Shown: in pieces, positions 36,053-44,306 of the stretch | Layout: the number at the start of each line of letters is the position of its first letter | How positions within the stretch are numbered: position 1 is the first letter of the stretch | Assembly (NCBI RefSeq): GCF_023715885.1 | Contig: NZ_JAMBOY010000002.1 | Coordinates: 620,001-684,000 of the forward strand | Length of the DNA: 64,000 nt | Direction: 5' to 3' | Source: Microbacterium hydrocarbonoxydans | Lineage (GTDB): Bacteria > Actinomycetota > Actinomycetes > Actinomycetales > Microbacteriaceae | Made by a program: the position numbers and the translations under genes | The notes under the pieces: generated by a model | What the model was told of the DNA's origin: nothing | Database searches by the model: none | The model's input: the letters and a program-made list of their open reading frames with translations, nothing else

Positions 36053-36897
36053 GCGAGCACGATCCCGCGCGTGCAGCGCATGATGACCCGCACGGAGACG
36101 TCCTCGTCGAAGAGCTGCGCCTGAGCGCCGAGATCTCCGGCGGCGGCGGTGTCGCCGCATCCGCCGACGTCGCCGAGTACGCGCTCCGACTCGGCGACGA
36201 CGCACTCATCCTCTCCCAGCAGCTCGGCGCCTGGATCTCGCGCGCACCGGAGCTCGAGGAAGACGTCGCGCTCGGCAACATCGCGTTGGATCTGCTCGGT
36301 CACGCGCGCTCCTTCCTCCACTACGCCGGGTCGTGGGACGGGCGCAGCGAGGACGACCTCGCGTTCTTCCGCGACGAGCCGGAGTTCCGCTGCGCGTGGA
36401 TCGTCGAGCAGCCCAACGGCGACTTCGCGCAGACGATCGCGCGCCAGTTCGTCGTCTCCACCTACATGTTCGAGCTGTACGCGGCTCTCCGCGCGAGCAC
36501 CGACGAGACGTTCGCCGCCATCGCCGAGAAGGCACTGAAGGAGGTCGACTACCACCGCGACCACTCCGTGCAATGGGTGCTGCGGCTCGCAGGCGGCACC
36601 GACGAGTCGCGACGTCGCATGATCCGCGCGATCGGCGACGTCTGGCCGTACGTCGACGAGCTGTTCCGCGACGATGACCTGATCGAGCGCCTCGGCGACA
36701 CCGTCGTCCGGCCGTCGAGCCTGCGCGGCGGTTTCGACACGGTCGTCGACACGGTGTTCGCCGAAGCGCAGCTCGAGGTGCCGACCGTCGCCGCCTCGTC
36801 CGCCGGCGGGCGCCACGGCGCCCACTCCACCCCGTTCGGGCACCTGCTCGCCGAGATGCAGGTGCTCGCGCGTCGGCATCCGGGGGCATCGTGGTGA
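36049..36897 (+). CDS. paaC: Phenylacetyl-CoA 1,2-epoxidase subunit C
   Basis: 282-residue PaaC, the non-catalytic ferritin-like partner of PaaA. Typical segments are YALRLGDDALILSQQLGAWISRAPELEEDVALGN broken across residues 40-72, and the helix with KEVDYHRDHS. The GTG at 36049 overlaps the paaB stop (GTGA). The stop overlaps the paaD GTG in the same way. Confidence 0.93.
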   Translation: MSEHDPARAAHDDPHGDVLVEELRLSAEISGGGGVAASADVAEYALRLGDDALILSQQLGAWISRAPELEEDVALGNIALDLLGHARSFLHYAGSWDGRSEDDLAFFRDEPEFRCAWIVEQPNGDFAQTIARQFVVSTYMFELYAALRASTDETFAAIAEKALKEVDYHRDHSVQWVLRLAGGTDESRRRMIRAIGDVWPYVDELFRDDDLIERLGDTVVRPSSLRGGFDTVVDTVFAEAQLEVPTVAASSAGGRHGAHSTPFGHLLAEMQVLARRHPGASW

Positions 36898-37400
36898 CTG
36901 TGCGAGATGCGCGTCCCCTCTCCCGCGACGACGCGTGGACGATCGCCGCGGGCGTCGCCGACCCCGAGGTTCCGGTGCTGACGATCGAGGACCTCGGCGT
37001 GCTGCGCGCGGTCGAGGTCGACGGCGAGACGGTGCGGGTCGACATCACGCCCACGTACAGCGGCTGCCCGGCCATGGACACGATCCGCGACGACGTCATC
37101 CTCGCGCTCACCGCGGCCGGCGTCGCGAGCGTCGACGTGCGGTTCGTGCTCTCCCCCGCGTGGACCACGGACTGGATGTCGGATGCCGGCAAGGAGAAGC
37201 TCGAGCGCTACGGCATCGCCCCTCCCTCCGGGCGTGCGGCCGTCTCCTCCGGTCCGATCCGCCTCGCGATCAGCGTGCGCTGCCCGCGCTGCGGATCGCT
37301 CGACACCCGCGAGGTCTCCCGCTTCGGGTCGACCTCGTGCAAGGCGCTGTACGAGTGCCGCGCCTGCCTCGAACCCTTCGACCACTTCAAGGTGCACTGA
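36894..37400 (+). CDS. paaD: Phenylacetate degradation protein PaaD (Fe-S assembly type)
   Basis: 168-residue PaaD. The N-terminal MIP18/DUF59 domain has DPEVPVLTIEDLG and TPTYSGCPAM with its conserved cysteine; the C-terminal zinc-ribbon has CPRCGS and CRAC. It probably helps assemble or maintain the metal centres of the epoxidase. The GTG at 36894 overlaps the paaC TGA; a tandem GTG at 36891 is an alternative. Its stop opens the five-residue mini-ORF before paaE. Confidence 0.92.
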   Translation: MTVRDARPLSRDDAWTIAAGVADPEVPVLTIEDLGVLRAVEVDGETVRVDITPTYSGCPAMDTIRDDVILALTAAGVASVDVRFVLSPAWTTDWMSDAGKEKLERYGIAPPSGRAAVSSGPIRLAISVRCPRCGSLDTREVSRFGSTSCKALYECRACLEPFDHFKVH

Positions 37401-37419
37401 TGAGAGAGGTGCACTGATG
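37390..37419 (+). other. Duplicated paaD/paaE junction with five-residue mini-ORF
   Basis: AGGTGCACTGATG occurs at 37390-37402 and again at 37407-37419. The first TGATG ends paaD and opens ATG-AGA-GAG-GTG-CAC-TGA (MREVH, 37400-37417), whose TGA overlaps the paaE ATG at 37417. Confidence 0.75.
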
Positions 37420-38604
37420 GGACTGTTCACGACTCGCCCCGCGCCGACCGGTGCGCCGCCGAGGCCGGCATCCGCAGACCGGCGCCCGGCTCATCAGCGT
37501 GCCACGTTCCACACGCTCGCGGTCGAGAGCGTCCGTCCCCTCACCGACGATGCCGTCGAGGTCACCTTCACCGTCCCCGCGACGCTGGCCGAGGACTACG
37601 ACCACCTCCCCGGTCAGTACGTGGCGCTGCGCACGACGCTCGACGGGGTGGAGGTCCGACGCTCGTACTCACTGTGCCGGGCGCCCGAACATCGGACCCC
37701 CGAGCAGGTGGCCGCCGGCATGCCGACGCGGCTGAGCGTCGCCGTCAAGCGCGACGAGGGCGGCCGGTTCTCCACCTGGGCGCAGACCGGACTGCATCCG
37801 GGATTCGAGATCGACGTGATGAGTCCGCAGGGCACGTTCGCATCGGGGCTGGACGACCTTGATCGTCGGCACGTGGTCGGCATCGCCGCCGGCTCCGGCA
37901 TCACCCCGCTCATGGCGCTCGCGCACACGGTGCTCGGCCGGTCGGACACGGCGCGGTTCACCCTGCTGTACACGAATCGCGCGACCGTCGACGTGATGTT
38001 CCTGGAAGACCTCGCCGACCTCAAGGACCGCTATCCGACCCGGCTGACGCTCCATCACGTGCTGTCGCGCGAGCAGCGCACCGCTCCGGTGCTCTCCGGA
38101 CGACTCGACGAGGAGCGGCTGCGCACGATCCTCTCCTCGCTCATCGATCCGACCGATGTCGACGAGTGGTTCCTGTGCGGCCCCCTTGCGCTCGTCGACC
38201 TGTGCCGTGGGGTGCTCGCCGACGTCGGTGTGGCGAAGGAACACGTCCGCTTCGAGCTGTTCACGACCGGAGACGAGCCCGTCCGCGTCGCGCGGCCGGT
38301 CGAGGTGCGTGCGGGTGAGAGGACGGTGCGCATCGAGGTCACGCTCGATGGCGTGTCGTCGACGGTGGAGAGCCCGGTCGACGCGCACGAGTCCGTCCTG
38401 AACGCGGCGCTGCGCGTGCGCCCCGACGCACCGTTCGCCTGCGCGGGCGGTGTGTGCGGGACCTGCAGGGCGCGCGTGCTCGAGGGCAGTGTCACGATGA
38501 CCGAGAACTACGCGCTCGAACCAGACGAGCTGGAGCGCGGCTACGTGCTGACCTGCCAGTCCCACCCCACCAGCGACCGCGTCGTGGTCGACTACGACGT
38601 CTGA
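37417..38604 (+). CDS. paaE: Phenylacetyl-CoA epoxidase reductase subunit E
   Basis: 395-residue oxidoreductase that passes electrons from NADPH to the PaaAC di-iron centre. The ferredoxin reductase module comes first: FAD-binding RRSYSLCRAP, NADP region AAGSGITPLMA. The C-terminal plant-type 2Fe-2S domain has cysteines in CAGGVCGTCRARV near 342 and in LTCQSHP near 383. The extra N-terminus of about 25 residues is Pro/Arg-rich. Its start is coupled to the mini-ORF that follows paaD; paaG begins 9 bases after its stop. Confidence 0.93.
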   Translation: MGLFTTRPAPTGAPPRPASADRRPAHQRATFHTLAVESVRPLTDDAVEVTFTVPATLAEDYDHLPGQYVALRTTLDGVEVRRSYSLCRAPEHRTPEQVAAGMPTRLSVAVKRDEGGRFSTWAQTGLHPGFEIDVMSPQGTFASGLDDLDRRHVVGIAAGSGITPLMALAHTVLGRSDTARFTLLYTNRATVDVMFLEDLADLKDRYPTRLTLHHVLSREQRTAPVLSGRLDEERLRTILSSLIDPTDVDEWFLCGPLALVDLCRGVLADVGVAKEHVRFELFTTGDEPVRVARPVEVRAGERTVRIEVTLDGVSSTVESPVDAHESVLNAALRVRPDAPFACAGGVCGTCRARVLEGSVTMTENYALEPDELERGYVLTCQSHPTSDRVVVDYDV

Positions 38605-38613
38605 GGAGTTCCG

Positions 38614-39384
38614 ATGATAGATCTCGCGATCGCCGACGATGTCGCCACGGTCGTCCTTGACGCACCGTCCAGGCTCAACGCGCTCGACGAGCAGGCGCTG
38701 CATGACCTGGGGCGGGCCTACGACGATGCCGAGCGGGACGGGGTCCGCGCGCTCGTCCTGCGCGGTGAAGGGCGGGCGTTCTGCGCCGGCCGCGACATCT
38801 CGGGCCTCGATCCCCGCGACGACGACGTGATCGGCTACCTGGGCGGCCTCGTCACGCCGCTGCTGCAACGCATGTCGCGGTTCCCCGCGCCGACGTTCGC
38901 GGTCGCGCACGGCGCGTGCCTCGGCGTCGGTCTCGGGCTCCTCATCGCCACGGATGTCGTGTACGTCGCCGAGTCCGCGAAGATCGGGTCGCCGTTCGGT
39001 GCGCTCGGCGCGACGCTCGACTCCGGCGGACACTCGTACTTCGTCGACCGACTCGGCCCGCACCGCACGCTCGACCTCATCTACACCGGCCGTCTGATGA
39101 GCGGGGCGGAGGCGGTGGGAGCAGGACTGTTCTCTCGCGTGTTCCCCGACGACGAGGTCGTGCAGGCGACGAAGGATGCCGCAGCCGCGGCCGCCCGCGG
39201 CGCCACTGCCGCGTTCCTCGCGAGCAAGCAGCTCGTCGCTCGCATCCGTGACGAGCGCCTCGCCCTGTGGCAGTCGGTCGAAATCGAGAACGCCGCGCAG
39301 GCCGCCCTCTGCGACACCGCCGACTACCGAGAGGGCTTCGCCGCCTTCCAGGAGAAGCGCCGCCCGGAATTCCGAGGGCGCTGA
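38614..39384 (+). CDS. paaG: 1,2-epoxyphenylacetyl-CoA isomerase (PaaG-like)
   Basis: 256-residue crotonase-fold enzyme following paaE in the same operon. The oxyanion-hole segments are FCAGRDISG and HGACLGVGLGLLIATD. In place of the usual second glutamate it has GATLDSGGHSYF, with an aspartate as in PaaG, which isomerises the ring epoxide to the oxepin. GAGGAG precedes the ATG. Assignment to PaaG is by the active-site aspartate and operon context; a second hydratase (18883) covers the PaaF step. Confidence 0.8.
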   Translation: MIDLAIADDVATVVLDAPSRLNALDEQALHDLGRAYDDAERDGVRALVLRGEGRAFCAGRDISGLDPRDDDVIGYLGGLVTPLLQRMSRFPAPTFAVAHGACLGVGLGLLIATDVVYVAESAKIGSPFGALGATLDSGGHSYFVDRLGPHRTLDLIYTGRLMSGAEAVGAGLFSRVFPDDEVVQATKDAAAAAARGATAAFLASKQLVARIRDERLALWQSVEIENAAQAALCDTADYREGFAAFQEKRRPEFRGR

Positions 39385-39447
39385 GGACGCGGAGGGTCGA
39401 GCGCAAGGGCCTGGGCTGATGTCCGACCCCACTGTCAGACTGCGGGG

Positions 39448-40971
39448 ATGAAGCTCGCTGACGTGGTCACCACCGCCGAGACGGTGACGTCCACCACCTC
39501 CCGTCTTGCGAAGATCGACGCGCTCGCAACCCTCCTCTCGGCGGCGGATGCGGAGGAGCTGCCCGTCGTCGTCGGTCTGCTGCTCGCCTCGCCGCGCCAG
39601 GGCAAGCTCGGCGTCGGGTGGCGCGGGCTGTCGGCGCTCGACGTCGTGCATGCCGACGACCCGGCGTTGTCGATCGCCGACGTCGACGAATCACTCGATA
39701 CTCTCGTCGCGTCAACCGGATCCGGCTCGACCGCGACCCGCACTCGGCTCCTCACCGACCTCGCCTCACGCGCGACCGCGACGGAGTGGGGCTTCCTCTC
39801 CCGCTCCATGCTCGGCGAACTGCGCACGGGCGCGCTCTCCGGCGTGCTGCTCGACGCCGTCGCCAGGGCATCCGATCGCCCCGCCGACATCGTGCGTCGC
39901 GCGGCGATGCTCTCGGGAGACCTCGGCGAGACCGCCGTCGTGGCCCTCACGGGAACCGAGGAGGAGCTCGACGCGATCGGACTCGCCGTCGGACGCCCCG
40001 TGCTGCCCATGCTCGCGGGCACGGCGACCACCCCGACCGCTGCTCTCGAGATCACCGGCGAGGCGTCGGTCGAGTACAAGCTCGACGGCGCGCGCATCCA
40101 GGTTCACCGGCACGGCGACGACGTACACGTCTACACCCGCAGTCTGGCTGACGTGACGCATCGCGTTCCCGAGCTGGTCGAGATCGTCCGCGGCCTGCCC
40201 GTCGACGACGTGATCCTCGACGGTGAGACGCTGTCACTCGACGAAGACGGCGGCCCTCGCCCTTTCCAGGAGACCATGTCGCGATTCGGCGCAGACGCCG
40301 CCCGCGAGCTCGCGCTGCGTCCCTGGTTCTTCGACGTCCTGCACGTCGACGGCCGCGACCTCATCGACGAACCGCTGTCGGTACGTCTCACCGAACTCGA
40401 GCGTGTCGCAGGCGAATGGCGGATGCCCGGGATCGTCACCGCCGACCCCGAGGCCGCCGAGCAGCTGTCCCGCGACGCACTCGCCGCGGGCCATGAAGGC
40501 GTGCTCGTCAAGGGCATCGACTCGACCTACACGGCCGGTCGCCGTGGCAAGGCCTGGATCAAGGTCAAGCCCGTGCTCACCTACGACCTCGTCGTCCTCG
40601 GTGCCGAATGGGGATCAGGTCGCCGCCAGGGATGGCTGTCGAACCTGCACCTCGGCGCGCGGGATCCCGACGGGGAGTTCGGCGAGCCGGGCGGGTTCGT
40701 CATGGTGGGCAAGACGTTCAAGGGACTCACCGACGAGCTGCTGCGGTGGCAGACAGAGCAGTTCCCTGACCACGAGACCCGCCGGACGCGGAGCACTGTC
40801 TACCTCGATCCGCATTTCGTGGTCGAGATCGCGATCGACGGCGTGCAGCGGTCGCCTCGTTACCCGGGCGAGATCGCGCTGCGCTTCGCGCGGGTGAAGA
40901 GCTACCGCGCTGATAAGACCCCGGCCGAGGCCGACACGATCCAGACCTTGCGGGGATTGCTACGCGGGTGA
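39448..40971 (+). CDS. ligB: ATP-dependent DNA ligase (LigB type)
   Basis: 507 residues, the exact length class of mycobacterial LigB. The N-terminal DNA-binding domain spans about 1-190, the nucleotidyltransferase core has the adenylated lysine in EYKLDGARIQ near residue 211, then DGETLS, and the OB-fold domain has KTFKGLTDE and the tail VAIDGVQRSPRY-like region. It seals nicks in DNA using ATP and probably serves in repair beside the NAD-dependent ligase. Its TGA lies in the -35 region of the downstream toxin-antitoxin promoter. Confidence 0.92.
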   Translation: MKLADVVTTAETVTSTTSRLAKIDALATLLSAADAEELPVVVGLLLASPRQGKLGVGWRGLSALDVVHADDPALSIADVDESLDTLVASTGSGSTATRTRLLTDLASRATATEWGFLSRSMLGELRTGALSGVLLDAVARASDRPADIVRRAAMLSGDLGETAVVALTGTEEELDAIGLAVGRPVLPMLAGTATTPTAALEITGEASVEYKLDGARIQVHRHGDDVHVYTRSLADVTHRVPELVEIVRGLPVDDVILDGETLSLDEDGGPRPFQETMSRFGADAARELALRPWFFDVLHVDGRDLIDEPLSVRLTELERVAGEWRMPGIVTADPEAAEQLSRDALAAGHEGVLVKGIDSTYTAGRRGKAWIKVKPVLTYDLVVLGAEWGSGRRQGWLSNLHLGARDPDGEFGEPGGFVMVGKTFKGLTDELLRWQTEQFPDHETRRTRSTVYLDPHFVVEIAIDGVQRSPRYPGEIALRFARVKSYRADKTPAEADTIQTLRGLLRG

Positions 40972-40997
40972 CCGATATCGCGTATTCGCGATACCAT
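40969..40997 (+). promoter_or_regulatory. Toxin-antitoxin promoter with operator in its spacer
   Basis: TGACCG (40969-40974) and TACCAT (40992-40997) are spaced 17 bases apart and resemble -35 and -10 boxes. The spacer contains a perfect inverted repeat TATCGCG-tatt-CGCGATA (40976-40993). A second small palindrome, ATACC-N5-GGTAT (40991-41005), overlaps the start codon. TACCAT is six bases before the ATG, so the transcript is leaderless. Placement suggests autorepression by the HTH-containing antitoxin. Confidence 0.65.
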
Positions 40998-41003
40998 GGG
41001 GGT

Positions 41004-41486
41004 ATGCGGCGAGGAGCTGATCTGATCCGGCGGGCGCGTGAAAGTGCGGGCCTGACGCAAGCTGCGCTCGCGCAACGCTCCGGGATCCCTCAGAGCGTGA
41101 TCAGCGAGTACGAGACGGGGCGCCGGGATCCCTCCGTCACCGCGCTCGACCGGCTCGTGGGAGCCGCAGGAATGCGCCTCAGCCTCGGCGACGAACCAGA
41201 GACGCTCAAGGAAGTGCGCGTACGAGGCGCTGAGCTCAGGGCACTGCTGGCGGGATACGGCGCGAGCAACATCGAGGTGTTCGGCAGTGTCGCCCGGGGC
41301 GACGATGACGAGGACAGTGACATCGACCTTCTCGTCGATCTCGATTCTTCCGTCGGGATGTTCGCGCTCGGGCGAATGCGATCCGCCGCGGAAGCGCTGT
41401 TGAGGCGGCCTGTCGACGTCGTCCCGCGTTCCGGACTCAAGCCCCCGATCGCCGCACAGGTGCTGCGCGACGCGGTGCCGCTGTGA
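41004..41486 (+). CDS. mntA: HTH-fused MNT nucleotidyltransferase antitoxin
   Basis: 160 residues in two parts. Residues 1-60 are a Cro/C1-type helix-turn-helix (LTQAALAQRSGIPQSVISEYE); residues 75-160 are a minimal nucleotidyltransferase with the motif GS-X10-DxD (GSVARGDDDEDSDIDLL). MntA antitoxins of type VII systems AMPylate and neutralise their HEPN partner. The ATG at 41004 follows the promoter described at 40969-40997; an in-frame GTG at 40968 would translate the operator. The stop overlaps the toxin GTG. The fused HTH suggests it also represses its own promoter. Confidence 0.85.
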   Translation: MRRGADLIRRARESAGLTQAALAQRSGIPQSVISEYETGRRDPSVTALDRLVGAAGMRLSLGDEPETLKEVRVRGAELRALLAGYGASNIEVFGSVARGDDDEDSDIDLLVDLDSSVGMFALGRMRSAAEALLRRPVDVVPRSGLKPPIAAQVLRDAVPL

Positions 41487-41815
41487 GCAGGCACGAACGC
41501 GCTCGACTGCAGGACATCGCCTCGGCATGCGCTGCGATCACTCGCTACATCGACCGCGCGGATGTCGACGACGACATCGTCTTCGACGCAGTCCGCATCC
41601 GTCTTCTGGAGATCGGGGAAGCGGTGAAGGATCTCGACCCCGAGGTGCTCGCGACCGAGCCGGACATCCCATGGCGCGAGGTCTCCCGGATGCGCGATCA
41701 GTTGGCGCACCGCTACTTCGATACCGCGCATGCGATCGTCCATGCCACCGCGCGGCACGACATCCCCCGACCCGCGGCAGCCACTCAGCGCCTTCTCGCA
41801 GCCTCGCGGGATTGA
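41483..41815 (+). CDS. hepT: HEPN-domain toxin (HepT)
   Basis: 110-residue all-helical HEPN RNase with the catalytic motif RX4HXY in RMRDQLAHRYFD near residues 74-81. HepT cleaves RNA (tRNA in studied cases) unless its tyrosine region is AMPylated by MntA. It starts with GTG overlapping the antitoxin TGA, giving the usual antitoxin-toxin order and translational coupling. All key residues are present, so the pair looks functional. Confidence 0.87.
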   Translation: MSRHERARLQDIASACAAITRYIDRADVDDDIVFDAVRIRLLEIGEAVKDLDPEVLATEPDIPWREVSRMRDQLAHRYFDTAHAIVHATARHDIPRPAAATQRLLAASRD

Positions 41816-41919
41816 GAGGTCGGGCGCGGCGGCTGACGGTCTGCCGACTCAGGCCGCGTGCAGCAGACCCGGGTCAGGGCTGACCACGGCACCCACGCCG
41901 ATCCCCGGCACCTGCAGAG

Positions 41920-42429
41920 TCACGCCGTCGGCGGGAGACCCAGGTCCTCCTCGCGCACCGTGCCCTGGAACGACCACGGGAAGTTGATCCACAGGTCCGT
42001 GTCCTTCCAGGCGTAGTCCGGTTGGATGATCGTCGACGGCTTCGTGTAGATCGTGACCGACCGCACGTCGGCACCCTTGTCCTTCAGCAGCTGCACCGCG
42101 AGCGCGAGCGTGCGACCCGAGTCGGCGACGTCGTCGACGAGCAGCACGCGGCGGCCGTCGAGGTAGTCCATGTCGAGGGCGGGCGGCAGCACCTCAGGCG
42201 CGTCGAGCACCGTGCCGATACCCGTGTAGAACTCGACGTTGATCGCGCCGCAGTTCTTCGCGCCGAGCCCGTAGGCGATGGCGCCGGCCGGCAGCAGCCC
42301 GCCGCGGGCGATCGCCACGACGACCTCCGGCTCGAAGCCGCTGTCGAGGATCGACCGCGCGAGATCCCGCGTCGCCGAACCGAATCCGTCCCAGGTGAGC
42401 GTCTCGCGCTCGATCGAAGCATCCGTCAC
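41920..42429 (-). CDS. Purine-type phosphoribosyltransferase
   Basis: 169-residue type I phosphoribosyltransferase with the PRPP loop VLLVDDVADSGRTLAL near residues 97-112 and a typical hood region (VVAIARGGLLPAGAIAYGLGA). The best fit is the xanthine/guanine or hypoxanthine group, which salvages purine bases with PRPP. It starts with GTG at 42429 and diverges from the TPP enzyme gene. The precise base is uncertain. Confidence 0.78.
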   Translation of the reverse strand: MTDASIERETLTWDGFGSATRDLARSILDSGFEPEVVVAIARGGLLPAGAIAYGLGAKNCGAINVEFYTGIGTVLDAPEVLPPALDMDYLDGRRVLLVDDVADSGRTLALAVQLLKDKGADVRSVTIYTKPSTIIQPDYAWKDTDLWINFPWSFQGTVREEDLGLPPTA

Positions 42430-42478
42430 CGACCCATTCTCCCCTACCCGAGCTTCCGGTCAGCACTAGAATCGACCT

Positions 42479-42589
42479 GTCCGGCTCGATGCCGGTGCTT
42501 GAAAAAGAGGCACGAAGCCCCGCGAAGATGCGGCGGCGAGACACATACGGAACGCATCTCTCTCCGTCACTGTCTCGAAAGGCCCTCGC
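42479..42589 (+). ncRNA. Folded 5' leader of the TPP enzyme, candidate cis-regulatory RNA
   Basis: A TAGAAT -10 box (42467-42472) sets the start near 42479, giving a leader of about 110 nt, unusual in a window where most starts are leaderless. It can fold into four stems in a row: CCGGC/GCCGG (42481-42495), GTGC/GCAC (about 42496-42513), CCGC/GCGG (about 42520-42533), and a long outer pair CGAGACA/TGTCTCG enclosing ACGGA/TCCGT. GAAAGG, the likely ribosome-binding site, directly follows the last stem. I cannot match it to a known riboswitch class. Confidence 0.4.
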
Positions 42590-44254
42590 ATGCCCACCGT
42601 GTCCGCGCACGTCGCCCTCACCCTCGCCCAGCACATCGACGCCGTCTTCGGCGTCATGGGTAACGGCAACGCCTACTTCCTCGATGCCCTCGAGACTCAG
42701 ACGGATGCCGTCTTCACCGCGGTCCGCCACGAGCAGGGCGCCGTGGTCGCCGCCGATGCCCACTTCCGCGCCTCAGGGCGCATCGCGGCCGGCACCTCCA
42801 CCTACGGCGCCGGGTTCACGAACACTCTCACCGCCCTCGCCGAGGCCGTGCAGGCGCACGTTCCCCTCGTGCTCGTCGTCGGCGACGAACCCACCTCGGG
42901 ACCGCGGCCGTGGGACGTCGATCAGATCGCCCTCGCCTCCGCGGTCGGCGCCCGCACCTACACGGTCGGACGAGCGGATGCCGCAGCCACCACCGTCATC
43001 GCCGTCGAACACGCCCTGACCTATCGAGTGCCCGTCGTTCTCGCCATCCCCTACGACGTCGCGGCCCTGGAAGCGGGTCCTGTCCCCGCGGCGCCGGAGC
43101 CCCGCCTCCCCGCCCCGCTCGCCCCTCGCGGGGCGTTCGCCGACGGCATGCTCGACGAGATCGCAGAGGCTCTTCGGGGCGCCGCGCGTCCGTTCCTGCT
43201 CGCGGGACGCGGAGCGTGGCTCGCCGGCGCGGGCGCGGCACTGGGCGACCTGGCGCACCTGACCGGTGCGCTCACCGCCTCCTCGGCGCTCGGCCGTGGT
43301 GTTTTTCCGGCCGCGGAGTACGACCTCGGCGTCACGGGCGGTTTCGGGGCGGACGGAGCCATGGAACTCGTGCGCTCCGCCGATGTCGCGGTCGTGTTCG
43401 GCGCGTCGCTCAACCAGTTCACGATGCGCTTCGGCGAGCTTTTCGCGCCCGGTACCCGGGTGTTCCAGATCGACACCGCACCGGCGGCCACGCACCCGCA
43501 CGTGGGCGGCTTCGTGCGCGCCGACGCGCGACTCGCCGCAGAAGCACTGTTGACTCGACTGCGAGCCGAAGATGCACCGTCGCACACCGCAGCTGGCCCG
43601 TGGCGCGAATCCGTCGACGTCACCGCGGCGCGCGCCTACGAGACGGGCGACGAACTCGCCCCCGACGGCCGGCTCGACCCGCGTTCGGCGGCGAAGCGCA
43701 TCGGCGAGCTGCTCCCCGAGGACCGCGTCGTCGTCTCAGACGGCGGACACTTCATCGGCTGGGCGAACATGTACTGGCCGGTCGCGGCTCCCGACCGCAC
43801 GATGATGGTGGGCACGGCGTTCCAGTCGATCGGCCAGGGGTGGCCCAGCGTCGTCGGCGCCGCGCTCGCCCGCCGCGACTCAACGATCGTGCTCACCTCG
43901 GGCGACGGCGGAGGGCTCATGGCGATCGCCGACCTCGAATCCGCCGTGCGGGCAGCGCGCGGCCGAGGCATGGCCGTGATCTGGAACGACGCCGCCTACG
44001 GTGCCGAGGTGAACCTCTACGGCCTCAAGGGCCTGGCCGAGGCGCCGATGCGCATCCCCGAGGTCGACTTCGCCGCGTTCGGTGCCGCGGTCGGCGCGGA
44101 AGGCGTCGTCGTGCGCACCCTCCCCGACCTGGAGCGCCTGCGCACGTGGGCCTCCGAAGATCCAGCCGATCGTCGCTTCCTCCTCCTCGACCTGCGGATC
44201 TCGGGCGACGTGATCGCGCCGTACCAGCAGGAGATCATCCGTGTGAACTCCTGA
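42590..44254 (+). CDS. Thiamine-diphosphate-dependent enzyme, acetolactate synthase-like
   Basis: 554-residue ThDP enzyme of the acetolactate synthase/benzoylformate decarboxylase superfamily. The N-terminal PYR domain has the cofactor-activating glutamate in AVRHEQGAV near residue 50; the C-terminal PP domain has GDGGGL followed about 26 residues later by IWNDAAYGAE, the metal and diphosphate motif. The central domain is present. It is not clearly an anabolic IlvB, since no small subunit follows and the sequence around the active site differs. A decarboxylase or carboligase acting on an unknown 2-oxo acid is the best description. It is preceded by a structured leader. Confidence 0.8.
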   Translation: MPTVSAHVALTLAQHIDAVFGVMGNGNAYFLDALETQTDAVFTAVRHEQGAVVAADAHFRASGRIAAGTSTYGAGFTNTLTALAEAVQAHVPLVLVVGDEPTSGPRPWDVDQIALASAVGARTYTVGRADAAATTVIAVEHALTYRVPVVLAIPYDVAALEAGPVPAAPEPRLPAPLAPRGAFADGMLDEIAEALRGAARPFLLAGRGAWLAGAGAALGDLAHLTGALTASSALGRGVFPAAEYDLGVTGGFGADGAMELVRSADVAVVFGASLNQFTMRFGELFAPGTRVFQIDTAPAATHPHVGGFVRADARLAAEALLTRLRAEDAPSHTAAGPWRESVDVTAARAYETGDELAPDGRLDPRSAAKRIGELLPEDRVVVSDGGHFIGWANMYWPVAAPDRTMMVGTAFQSIGQGWPSVVGAALARRDSTIVLTSGDGGGLMAIADLESAVRAARGRGMAVIWNDAAYGAEVNLYGLKGLAEAPMRIPEVDFAAFGAAVGAEGVVVRTLPDLERLRTWASEDPADRRFLLLDLRISGDVIAPYQQEIIRVNS

Positions 44255-44306
44255 CGGGACGAACCCCGGCGGCGCCGGAGATGGATCCCCTCGATAGGCT
44301 CGCGAT

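Noticed and set aside
37669..39651. 660-residue minus-strand frame opposite paaE and paaG
   Set aside because: Shadow of two well-supported genes; contains no motif.
42479..42589. TPP riboswitch before the ThDP enzyme
   Set aside because: The conserved CTGAGA core and second half of the thi-box are not found, so only an unclassified structured leader is claimed.
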